In this document: in pieces, positions 16,195 through 24,495 of the stretch | Position numbering within the stretch: the first letter of the stretch is position 1 | Layout of the letters: each line of letters begins with the position of its first letter | Source of the DNA: Promethearchaeota archaeon | GTDB lineage: Archaea; Asgardarchaeota; Lokiarchaeia; Sigyniarchaeales; SOKP01 | Direction: 5' to 3' | DNA length: 53,558 nucleotides | Assembly: GCA_013375475.1 (NCBI GenBank) | Contig: JABXKD010000014.1 | Span: 1-53,558 of the forward strand | Program-made: the position numbers and the translations under genes | The notes under the pieces: model-generated | Database searches by the model: none | What the model saw: only the letters and a program-made list of their open reading frames with translations | Told to the model about the DNA's origin: nothing

Positions 16195-16953
16195 TTAATA
16201 TACTAGTGGAATTAACGCTCTTCTGTTTTTAGGGTAATCCGGGAAAGTTTCAAGATACCATTTATGATGAGAAAGCGCTCGAGGTGCTAAATTGGCAAAT
16301 GTCCAAGCAACAAATACTAATCCTGGAAAGGACCAGGTTAATATTGCCCATCCCACCCACTCCGTAATCTCTCCAAAATAACTCGGACTACTCACCCACC
16401 TGAACATACCTCCATAAGGTATTTTATACTCAGTCTCTCCGGGTTTGCGTAATCTTCGAATAATGTTATCTGAATGAAGATTGATTATTATACCAATTAT
16501 AAAAATGCTCGCTCCAATTATAAAGAAAGGAGAAAAAATCCATTCGTTCGGATAAAGTGCTGATAAAGTATAAATCCAGCGAGCTTGTAAATAAGTATTA
16601 ATCCCGTTGAAAATAAATCCAAAAGATATGATTGTCAATGGCATTGGTTCTTTTCCTCGAATTAAGAAAGGAAAGATAAATGTTCGTTGCCCATAATGGA
16701 CCATCCATATGATTAAAAAGAATATAGAGATAATACTCGTTGTTCTTCCTCCTATAAAATATAAAATAAGAAAAATTACAACAGTGGGAATTTCCATTAA
16801 AAACCAACCCAGTTTATTATTAATGTTTGGCCCCCACCCTTTCCTAATATGTTGGCCATAAGGGGCTGATATAAAAAAAAGAAGAATAAAAACGCCAGCT
16901 CCTAGGATACCAAAGAATATCATAATAAAATTGAAAATTGCAATTTCACTCAT
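16195..16953 (-). CDS. Steroid 5-alpha-reductase (SRD5A) family membrane protein
   Basis: Integral membrane reductase that uses NADPH to reduce a carbon-carbon double bond next to a carbonyl in a steroid-like lipid. The match to animal SRD5A1/2 is unusually close along the whole length: APYG near the N terminus, MEIPT with Glu54, HYGQRTF with Tyr87, PFLIRGKEPMPL, INLHSD, LRKPGETEYKIPYGG, YFGEITEWVG and a final HHKWYLETFPDYPK. Glu54 and Tyr87 align with the Glu57/Tyr91 pair that holds the ketone in human SRD5A2. The length (252) equals the human enzymes (254-259). Six to seven membrane helices are apparent. The substrate in an archaeon is unknown; a polyprenol, quinone side chain or scavenged steroid are options. 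Confidence 0.9.
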   Translation of the reverse strand: MSEIAIFNFIMIFFGILGAGVFILLFFISAPYGQHIRKGWGPNINNKLGWFLMEIPTVVIFLILYFIGGRTTSIISIFFLIIWMVHYGQRTFIFPFLIRGKEPMPLTIISFGFIFNGINTYLQARWIYTLSALYPNEWIFSPFFIIGASIFIIGIIINLHSDNIIRRLRKPGETEYKIPYGGMFRWVSSPSYFGEITEWVGWAILTWSFPGLVFVAWTFANLAPRALSHHKWYLETFPDYPKNRRALIPLVY

Positions 16954-17054
16954 AATATCCCCAATTTTCTAGTTAGAATAAGAAAAATTTTCTCACTTAA
17001 GAAGAATTTAAACTAACTTACAAGAATGATTTGTAGGGTAAATTAAGGAATCAA

Positions 17055-17285
17055 TCAATAATTCTTTTTTTCGTCCTTACTTTTACTGTACCAATCAAGC
17101 CATTCTTTTCTTTTGTTTTTTGCTTTCTGTACCTCATCTGCATCAGATCCCCGTTCATCTCGTAATTTACTCCAAGTGCGATCTAATTCGTAACGAGATA
17201 ATGACAACCCACATGAACTACATACCATAAGACGATTGTCGGGGTTGTATTTCATATTTCCAGCACATTCTGGGCAACGAGCCAT
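17055..17285 (-). CDS. Small zinc ribbon protein
   Basis: 76 residues. The N-terminal half is a zinc ribbon with C-x2-C (CPEC) and C-x2-C (CSSC) spaced by about 15 residues, like the TFIIB-type ribbon. The rest is a charged helix ending in a Lys-rich tail. It may bind nucleic acid or a transcription/translation partner; function unknown. It stands alone between the SRD5A homologue and the divergent DUF362 gene. Confidence 0.75.
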   Translation of the reverse strand: MARCPECAGNMKYNPDNRLMVCSSCGLSLSRYELDRTWSKLRDERGSDADEVQKAKNKRKEWLDWYSKSKDEKKNY

Positions 17286-17437
17286 ATTTTATTCTCTTAT
17301 TTGTAATTTTTCTTATCTCTAATTATAATAGAATTAAACACCGTTAAAATAATTAATGCAAATCAGATAATCTCTAAATTTATTTTTAATGCTAAATTAA
17401 GTTAATAATACATTAGATTATATTTGTTGAATTAATT

Positions 17438-17443
17438 AGGTGA
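17438..17443 (+). promoter_or_regulatory. Ribosome binding site deciding a TTG start
   Basis: AGGTGA lies 5 bases before the TTG at 17449 and overlaps an in-frame GTG at 17440. This favours the TTG over the GTG as the start of the ferredoxin-domain gene. Confidence 0.5.
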
Positions 17444-17448
17444 GATAT

Positions 17449-18684
17449 TTGAAGTCAGAAGTATATTATTTTACAGCGCGCACATTTAGTCATGAAGAAA
17501 GTCTAAGTAAAGTAAAAGGACCTTTAGCTCTTGAGAAAATTGGTTTTAATAGTAAAGTGAATAATGGAGATAAAGTCGTAATTAAAACTCATTTTGGTGC
17601 TCTAGAGAATGTAAGATATTTGCGTCCTAGTTACATTAGATTTTTATGCGATCACGTAAAAGCAATAGGAGCAGTACCCTATGTAGCAGAATCTTGTGGT
17701 TGGGGTGCTCCAGAAGAGGTTACTGGAATACATACTGAATATAGTGGACGAGCTGCTGAAGATGAATATTTAGAAACTGCTAAGATACATGGTTTTACTA
17801 AAGAAACCATGGGAGCTGAACTTCTAATGCTTGATGGTAGCGTGGGAGCAAATAGTATTAGGCATAGTTTCAAGGGAAAACGATTCAATGAAGTCTTAGT
17901 TGCAGGAAGGTTGAAAGAATTTGATCACATGGTTGTAGCCACCCATTTTAAAGGACACATTGGTGCTGGGTTTGGGGGCGCAATTAAAAATCTTGGGATA
18001 GGATGTGTAAGCAAGGGCGGAAAAGTTCAAGCTCATTTAGGAAAAAAATTCGAATTTAATTTTGATGCTCCTATCTCTGATTACGAGGCTTGTTTGAAGA
18101 TATGTCCCACAGGAGCATTAAAAGAGGGTTCAGATGGTAAATTGATACGCGATGAAGAAAAATGCAAATATTGTTACATGTGTAAATCCGTATGTAAAAA
18201 CAATGTAATTGATACTGGATCATCGACACAGGAGGAATTCGTTGTTCAAATGGTTGACAATGCAGCAGGAGTAGTAGATTATTACGGAAGTGATAAAATT
18301 TATTTTTTAAATTATGTTATTGACGTAACATGGCAATGTGATTGCACTGGTGGTTCTGATGTGCCATTCGTAAGTGATATTGGTATTTTATCTTCGAAAG
18401 ATCCAGTTGCAGTAGATCAGTGTGCAGTTGATTTAATCCATTTATCTTACATGAACCCTCATTCGATTTTGGGGAATATTGAAAACATTTCCAAAGAAAA
18501 ACCAAAAGAATGGTTTTCATTTACACCTAGATTTGATTCAAAAAAAGATAAATTGGATTTAAATCCTTCTGGGAAAGAATCTAAACACTGGGAGATACAG
18601 TTAAAAGCAGCTGAAGATATTGGATTAGGATTTCGAGACTATAATTTAATAGAAGTAAACATAGAAAGCAAGAAAGAGAGCTAA
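17449..18684 (+). CDS. DUF362 protein with ferredoxin domain
   Basis: About 411 residues. The DUF362 domain surrounds an inserted ferredoxin-like segment at about 210-250. This has CLKICP followed by the complete C-x2-C-x2-C-x3-C (CKYCYMCKSVC), enough for one [4Fe-4S] cluster; the first half lacks two of the usual cysteines. A conserved HFGALENVRYL near the start and HFKGHIGAGFGGAIKNLG in the middle are typical of the family, which is common in anaerobes and linked to iron-sulfur electron transfer, though without a settled reaction. The start at TTG is chosen from the ribosome binding site. It is followed by the SufS-like gene on the same strand, 108 bases on. Confidence 0.85.
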   Translation: MKSEVYYFTARTFSHEESLSKVKGPLALEKIGFNSKVNNGDKVVIKTHFGALENVRYLRPSYIRFLCDHVKAIGAVPYVAESCGWGAPEEVTGIHTEYSGRAAEDEYLETAKIHGFTKETMGAELLMLDGSVGANSIRHSFKGKRFNEVLVAGRLKEFDHMVVATHFKGHIGAGFGGAIKNLGIGCVSKGGKVQAHLGKKFEFNFDAPISDYEACLKICPTGALKEGSDGKLIRDEEKCKYCYMCKSVCKNNVIDTGSSTQEEFVVQMVDNAAGVVDYYGSDKIYFLNYVIDVTWQCDCTGGSDVPFVSDIGILSSKDPVAVDQCAVDLIHLSYMNPHSILGNIENISKEKPKEWFSFTPRFDSKKDKLDLNPSGKESKHWEIQLKAAEDIGLGFRDYNLIEVNIESKKES

Positions 18685-18782
18685 ATTATTATTAAAAACA
18701 ACCTTTTTTTATCGATCTTATTTAACAAAATTTTTATCATAAATTAAATTAAAGATATAACTTAACCTTCTTTTAAGATTAA

Positions 18783-18787
18783 AGGTG
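18783..18787 (+). promoter_or_regulatory. GGTGA ribosome binding site
   Basis: GGTGA five bases before the ATG at 18793. It is the clearest example of the Shine-Dalgarno form seen repeatedly in this window (also before 2980, 17449 and 21878). Confidence 0.55.
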
Positions 18788-18792
18788 AAAAA

Positions 18793-20520
18793 ATGAAACC
18801 AGTTTTGACTTTTGAAGAAGTTAGAAATGCAGTTATTGGTCAGAATTTCATGTTCCAGACTCCTTATGGAAAACGGTTACTTCTTTATGCTGATTACACC
18901 GCATCAGGTAGATCTATTAATTTTATTGAACAATTTTTAATTAAAATTCAAAGGGAATATGCAAATACTCATACTGAAGACAATGTAACTGGTCGACAGA
19001 TGACAAAAATCTTGGATCAAGCAGAATTGACAATAAAAAAAGCTCTCAATGCCGAAAAAAATTGTCGAATTATTACCACAGGTACAGGAGCAACGGGAGC
19101 AATATCCAAATTCCAAGAAATTATAGGTATACGTTTACCGCCAGCAACAAAAGAACTAGTGAAGACGATATTAAATAAGTCAGCAATAAATAAAGTTTTA
19201 GATCAAACTTTGAGCAACACCCTCGAGGAAGAAATAAATCGATTGAAACCTGTTGTTTTTATCGGTCCTTACGAACATCACTCTAACGATATAATGTGGC
19301 GTGAAGCGATAGCTGAAGTTGTTACTATTCAACTTACTCCTGAGGGATACATCGACTTAGTGGATTTAGAACAGCAAATTTCAAATCCCAAGTATAAAAA
19401 TAGATTAAAAATTGGTTCTTTCTCTGCTGCTTCCAATGTAACTGGTTTGAAGTCACCCGTTTATGAAATTTCCAATATCCTACATAAACATGGGTGTTTG
19501 GTTTGTTTTGATTTTGCTGCTAGCGCTCCTTACGTAAAAATTGATATGAATAAGAGTAATGATACATTTTTTGATGCTATTTTTATATCTCCACATAAAT
19601 TCGTGGGAGGTCCAGGATCCTCAGGAATCTTAGTGTTTAATGAACGAGTTTACAAAACAACTCTTTCTCCAACTTCATCAGGGGGAGGAACAGTTAACTT
19701 TGTAAGTTCTACTTCAGTGGATTATTCAGAAGATATTGAAATAAGAGAAAAAGCTGGAACTCCTGGAGTCTTACAAATTATAAAAGCGGCATTAGCTATA
19801 GATTTAAAGGATGCTATTGGAATTGAAAATATTGAAGCTAAAGAATTAGAATATACAACAAGAGCGCTGGATCGCTTATCTAAACATCCAAAAATCGAAA
19901 TTCTAGGACCAATTGATCCCGAAAATCGTATTTCAATTATGTCTTTTATGATTAAACATGAAGATAAGTACTTACACCCAAAATTTACTACAAAATTGCT
20001 CAACGATCTGTTTGGAATTCAAAGTCGTGCAGGTTGCATGTGTGCAGGACCATATGGACATTTATTACTCAATATTGACGAAGAAAGATCTCAAAAATTT
20101 CGATGTATTACTCAGCAGGGGAAACTTGGATTTAAGCCCGGATGGTGTCGTGTTAATTTTCATTACTTAATTTCAGAAATTGAGTTCGAGTTTATCTGTA
20201 AAACTATCGAATTTGTTGCAGATTATGGATATTTATTTCTAAATGAATATTCATTTGATATCCACTCTGGAGAATGGACACATCTCTATTTCGAAGATAC
20301 TAACCGTATTAACAACCCCGATATCAAGTCAATACTCTCCTCAGATTTACGAAATTGTTTTGATGAGGAAACTATAAATCGAAATGCTGAATTTACGAAA
20401 TATTTGAACGGAGCTAATAAAATTATCAAGGATTTTAATGAATCAAAAGAATATCAGCAGTTTGATGATCCTGAAGTCGAAGAACTAAGGTGGTTTAATT
20501 TTTTACACCTAACCAAATAG
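18793..20520 (+). CDS. Long class V aminotransferase-fold enzyme, cysteine desulfurase-like
   Basis: PLP-dependent fold-type I enzyme. YADYTASGRS near the start, EHHSNDIMWRE, an FDFAASAPY segment and the PLP lysine in SPHKFVGGPGSSG are as in SufS/Csd proteins. A cysteine pair in RAGCMCAGPYGH sits where SufS has its persulfide cysteine. At 575 residues it is about 170 longer than SufS: there is an insert around residues 115-150 and a C-terminal extension of about 120 residues. It may mobilise sulfur from cysteine or remove selenium, but the long form is a separate subfamily with no role I can name. No scaffold (SufU/IscU) gene is nearby. Confidence 0.8.
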   Translation: MKPVLTFEEVRNAVIGQNFMFQTPYGKRLLLYADYTASGRSINFIEQFLIKIQREYANTHTEDNVTGRQMTKILDQAELTIKKALNAEKNCRIITTGTGATGAISKFQEIIGIRLPPATKELVKTILNKSAINKVLDQTLSNTLEEEINRLKPVVFIGPYEHHSNDIMWREAIAEVVTIQLTPEGYIDLVDLEQQISNPKYKNRLKIGSFSAASNVTGLKSPVYEISNILHKHGCLVCFDFAASAPYVKIDMNKSNDTFFDAIFISPHKFVGGPGSSGILVFNERVYKTTLSPTSSGGGTVNFVSSTSVDYSEDIEIREKAGTPGVLQIIKAALAIDLKDAIGIENIEAKELEYTTRALDRLSKHPKIEILGPIDPENRISIMSFMIKHEDKYLHPKFTTKLLNDLFGIQSRAGCMCAGPYGHLLLNIDEERSQKFRCITQQGKLGFKPGWCRVNFHYLISEIEFEFICKTIEFVADYGYLFLNEYSFDIHSGEWTHLYFEDTNRINNPDIKSILSSDLRNCFDEETINRNAEFTKYLNGANKIIKDFNESKEYQQFDDPEVEELRWFNFLHLTK

Positions 20521-20549
20521 AATTGAAGATAAAAACAATTAAAAAGAAA

Positions 20550-21878
20550 TTAAGAAGACACATTCAAGTTTTTAAACGCCATATACGGAAAGAGAGTATT
20601 TTCGGTAAATTCGCGCTCTTTTGAGATAAATAGGCAATTTTTCACCATTTCAAGAACATTACCACTAACATTTCCGAGTTTAATTGGATTTTGGAACTCG
20701 CCGTTCTTTATGTAATAACCATTTCTTATTTCAGCTCCAAAATTACCCGAGACCTCTTCTGGATTCAACCAAGAAAATTGCTCGATGTAATACCCTTCCT
20801 TAATATTCGAAATCATCTCTTCGAAGGAAATATCTCCAGGTGCTATTTTGAAATTACTCATCCCATTAACAACCGTGCCGTTTTCTGCCCTTCTTGCGTT
20901 TCCCGTTGATTGTTTACCTTCCAGCATTGCATACATTTGATCGTATAACCTATTTTGAAATACACCATTCTTTATGACTTCTGTGATCTGATGAGGATTT
21001 CCTTCTGAATCCCATGAATTGGAATTCAGACCACCTTCTAACAATCCATCATCAATAATTGTGATGTTCTCGCTTGCTATTACATCTCCTATATTGAAGC
21101 GTGAAATTTTTTCAGCATGAGCTTTACCAAGCGCATGAACTCCAATAACGGGATTAATAGCCTGCTTTAAAACGCTTGGAGAAAAAATGACTATGGCATC
21201 ATCAGAAGGCTTGGGTTCTACCGCTGTAAGCGTGTCCTTAGCTTTTCTGGCCCAGCTAGACACTCTCTCGTTTAAATTCAGGTGTTCTTTTTCTTTGTAA
21301 TACCCTTCATTCCAGAACTCCGATAGTTTACCATTTTCTTGAGCTTTTAAGGAAAATTCTATAAAAAAATAGGTCTTTTTCGCGTCTAACTCTACATCAT
21401 TACTGTTTCTCAAATAGCTATGATTGCTGTGTACTCTAAATCGCAAAAATGTAGGTAAGACATCTTTTTGTTTTCTCACTTCAAAGATTAAATCTTCTGC
21501 TAAGTTATTCTTAATCTTTAGAGGATCGCTTAATATAGTTTTATCAGCCGTGGTAATGGGAGAAATGCTTACTTTTGAAGGAAAATCGTACTTAGAGCTC
21601 GAATTAATTTTTGATAATAGAACACAAGTATCGATGTTTTTCTCGATTTGGCTAGCCTCAAGTGAATTCCCTTTAACTACCCCTATCCCCGTCTTATTTT
21701 CCTTTTGAGTAAGAATTCTTATGAAATATTCAAAATCAGATATCTCACGCTCGTTCTCAGGCTTATCCTTTAAAAAAATAGTTTCGAAGATACTCTTTTC
21801 GACGAAATATATCTCAAATTCTTGTATTTTTTTCGATTTTAAAACAGCTTCGATTTTATCTAACCTTTCAATTGACAC
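20550..21878 (-). CDS. tldE: TldE/PmbA-type metallopeptidase partner subunit
   Basis: 442 residues of the PmbA/TldD family without the HExxxH metal site, therefore the TldE (PmbA) partner. In bacteria TldD and TldE form a heterodimeric peptidase that trims peptides, including ribosomally made modified peptides and quinone-cofactor precursors. The family segments IDDGLLEGGLNSNSWDSEG, TGNARRAENG and a late VSGNVLEMVKN are visible. The start is GTG at 21878; its GGTGA ribosome binding site is formed by the last bases of tldD, so translation is probably coupled. Confidence 0.88.
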   Translation of the reverse strand: MSIERLDKIEAVLKSKKIQEFEIYFVEKSIFETIFLKDKPENEREISDFEYFIRILTQKENKTGIGVVKGNSLEASQIEKNIDTCVLLSKINSSSKYDFPSKVSISPITTADKTILSDPLKIKNNLAEDLIFEVRKQKDVLPTFLRFRVHSNHSYLRNSNDVELDAKKTYFFIEFSLKAQENGKLSEFWNEGYYKEKEHLNLNERVSSWARKAKDTLTAVEPKPSDDAIVIFSPSVLKQAINPVIGVHALGKAHAEKISRFNIGDVIASENITIIDDGLLEGGLNSNSWDSEGNPHQITEVIKNGVFQNRLYDQMYAMLEGKQSTGNARRAENGTVVNGMSNFKIAPGDISFEEMISNIKEGYYIEQFSWLNPEEVSGNFGAEIRNGYYIKNGEFQNPIKLGNVSGNVLEMVKNCLFISKEREFTENTLFPYMAFKNLNVSS

Positions 21879-21886
21879 TTATTCCA

Positions 21887-23269
21887 TCACCCCGGGCTTA
21901 CCAAAGTGTTTTTAGCTCTAATATAACTACCTCCAGATGTCACGGGAACCATATCTTCGCTGCCTTTTCCACATGTACCTCCATCTAGGGCTAAAGAATC
22001 CTTACTTATAGCGTCGATATTTTTAAGCATCTCAAGTACATCTCCACTTAACGCAGTAGCTTTAAGAATTTTTGTTTTCTCTCCGTTTTCAATTAGATAA
22101 GCTTTTTTCGAGGTACATTGCATACCCCCACCTAGAGGATCTTCCATGCCAAAGTATCCATGAATCAATATTACTCCTTCTTTAACCTCTCCAATCATTT
22201 CTTCTAGTTCATAGTCTCCAGAACCAAAATAGGTATTAGACATCCTAACATTGACAGGATGAGCAAAACTTTCTCTTCTTCCGTTTCCTTGAGGAATAGC
22301 ATTAAGTTCTGATGCCGTTCTTCGATCGTATATGAAGTTTTTTAATATCCCATTTTCAACTAAGATGTTGTGTCCAGCCTTTATTCCCTCATCGTCGAAA
22401 AAGTATGATCCTAATTTCTTTTCTATAGAAGGTGTGTCATAAATTGTGCATATATCAGAAGCAACTTGTTTGTTAAGGTGTTGTTTCAAATAACTGCGAT
22501 TTCTCAATATTTGATCTGCTTCCAAACCATGCCCAAAACTCTCATGAGCAATCAATCCTACCATATGGGAGTCTAACACAACAGTATTTCTCCCTGCAGG
22601 TGGTGCTTCAGCTTTTAACATTTCAAGCGAATTCTTAACTGTTTGATCTAAAACACTATTTTCAAAAAAATCGAAAATCTCAAATCCGACTTCTCCTGAT
22701 TTAATAATATAATCAAAATCTACTACGCTTCCTTCCTTAGCGATAGGTGTAACGAAAACACGACTCCTTGGAATTAGTTGCCTTAATTTGCACCCTTCGT
22801 TATTGACGAAGATTCGTTCAAGTAGGTACTCTAAATATTTCACTTGGACATTGATAATTCTTTCATCTGCGTTTTTGACATAATTATAGATTTCCCTTAC
22901 TTTTTCAATCTTTTCATCAATAGAAACATTAACGGGATCGATCTTAACTTTAATTTCTTTGTTTAAACTCCAACCGTCGAATTCATCAAGGAGATTTCCT
23001 TTATTAGATACCTTCGGTATTTTTTTCTTAACTCCATTCAAATCTCCATTCGCTTCAATTGCTACTTCTTTCCACGAGTCTAAAAAGCTGCGAGCGACAA
23101 TACCCGACGTTTTAGTATTCACTGAAAAATTCTCAGCAGAAGGGGTTTTCACTATGCTTGTTGACGAAACTGAATCGTACAAGATATCAAAGTATTGATC
23201 GCTTCGATTATAATGGTTAGAAATTTCTTCAAATTCAGTAAAAATTTCTTCATATGATTTATTACTCAT
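21887..23269 (-). CDS. tldD: TldD-type zinc metallopeptidase
   Basis: 460 residues with the active metal motif HESFGH (His242, Glu243, His247), preceded by LIAHES and followed by GLEADQIL. A conserved GTCGKGSEDMVPV near the C terminus supplies the further metal-ligand cysteine of the family. Catalytic subunit of the TldD/TldE peptidase. It is immediately upstream of tldE with 8 bases between stop and start. No radical-SAM or precursor peptide gene is beside them, so the substrate may be general peptide turnover. GTGA precedes the ATG by about 7 bases. Confidence 0.93.
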   Translation of the reverse strand: MSNKSYEEIFTEFEEISNHYNRSDQYFDILYDSVSSTSIVKTPSAENFSVNTKTSGIVARSFLDSWKEVAIEANGDLNGVKKKIPKVSNKGNLLDEFDGWSLNKEIKVKIDPVNVSIDEKIEKVREIYNYVKNADERIINVQVKYLEYLLERIFVNNEGCKLRQLIPRSRVFVTPIAKEGSVVDFDYIIKSGEVGFEIFDFFENSVLDQTVKNSLEMLKAEAPPAGRNTVVLDSHMVGLIAHESFGHGLEADQILRNRSYLKQHLNKQVASDICTIYDTPSIEKKLGSYFFDDEGIKAGHNILVENGILKNFIYDRRTASELNAIPQGNGRRESFAHPVNVRMSNTYFGSGDYELEEMIGEVKEGVILIHGYFGMEDPLGGGMQCTSKKAYLIENGEKTKILKATALSGDVLEMLKNIDAISKDSLALDGGTCGKGSEDMVPVTSGGSYIRAKNTLVSPG

Positions 23270-23421
23270 CTATGTCACTAAAATTTAAACTTTGGTTTAG
23301 TATCAAGTTGATTAAATATCATTAAAATTATGGTAGAAATAATATATCTAACAATATATAGGTTTAGTTATCGTCTTCCACTACTATTCGTAAACTTAGG
23401 TCAAGGGAAGAATTAAGAAAT

Positions 23422-24300
23422 TTATTTATCTTTATTGTTCTCTTCTAAAAACGAAATTCTTGTTTCTAAAATGCTCATTGTCTCAATAATATTATTTATC
23501 GTATTCTGAATTTCCTTTACTCCATTTTGGAGTTCGCCCATTTGATCTAAAATAAATGACATAACATCTGGTCTTTTTACAGGTTCAGTTAACCAATTAA
23601 GAACATTTTGTAAAAATTTTTGATTGTCTAGTGAATTAATTCCTATATTATCATCACTGCAGAAAATATCAATATCACCGAGAGCAATTACTTTTCCTTG
23701 TCCAAAATTTGAATATGCAGCAATAATTTGTTGTTGTTCTTTATCTTTTGTCCATTCTTCAAATGTATTGTTGTAAATTTCTGACCAAATGTTATTTTCA
23801 TCCGTTAGTAATAGAGGTTTTGCCCCTTTTTTTAAGAAAAGAGAACAAGCACCTCCAATTATTACTTCTCTTAACCCATTTACGATTTCATGACGCGGGA
23901 ATTTTTGAATATGAAGAATACTAGAACAGTTTTGATTATGTGAATTTTGTTCTTTAATTAAATTCTTCTCAAAAAAAAAACCAAAATTCGTAGCTAAATC
24001 GTTTAGATTTGTTTTTTGAAGGAAATCTGCTCCGTATTCGCTGACGAGTATTAAATTTCCCCCTATTCTTACGTAATCAACAATATCCTTTATCTCGATA
24101 TTTGAGAAATAGTCGTCAATCGGGTTTCCCAATACTAAAACATCAACATTTTCTAAAAGTTTTTTAGTTAAATCCTTATTTTCATTTTTTATAATATTAA
24201 GATTGAGATTTTTAAGGAGTTTTAAAAATTCAGAAAATTCGTCGTCTAATGTCAACATCTCGCCATGAGAAAGATCGATAAGTATAACCTTACTTTGCAT
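23422..24300 (-). CDS. DUF4350/GIFT-like domain protein with C-terminal coiled coil
   Basis: 292 residues. Residues 1-235 resemble the glutamine-amidotransferase-like fold of DUF4350, GldG and the N-terminal GIFT domain of IFT52: an early VDVLVLGNP strand-loop, VRIGGNLILVSEYG and a late GQGKVIALGDIDIF followed by an NVLNWL helix. No catalytic Cys-His pair is evident, so a binding role is more likely than an enzyme. Residues about 240-290 form a heptad-rich coiled coil. No signal peptide. It is single, divergent from purA. The GIFT resemblance is by pattern and moderate. Confidence 0.6.
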   Translation of the reverse strand: MQSKVILIDLSHGEMLTLDDEFSEFLKLLKNLNLNIIKNENKDLTKKLLENVDVLVLGNPIDDYFSNIEIKDIVDYVRIGGNLILVSEYGADFLQKTNLNDLATNFGFFFEKNLIKEQNSHNQNCSSILHIQKFPRHEIVNGLREVIIGGACSLFLKKGAKPLLLTDENNIWSEIYNNTFEEWTKDKEQQQIIAAYSNFGQGKVIALGDIDIFCSDDNIGINSLDNQKFLQNVLNWLTEPVKRPDVMSFILDQMGELQNGVKEIQNTINNIIETMSILETRISFLEENNKDK

Positions 24301-24495
24301 TACAATAAGAAAGACAAAAATACACCTATAAAAATGATTCTATAACTAAAACTTTAACAGATAAATTTTATAAAGATTAATGAATACTCCTTTTTGGATT
24401 ATGTTTTATATGTTTTAGATAAAAAAAATAAGATAATAATCCCGTATCACTAAAAAAAAACTTATAAGGTTAACGTAGTTAGCGGTCTGTTGATT

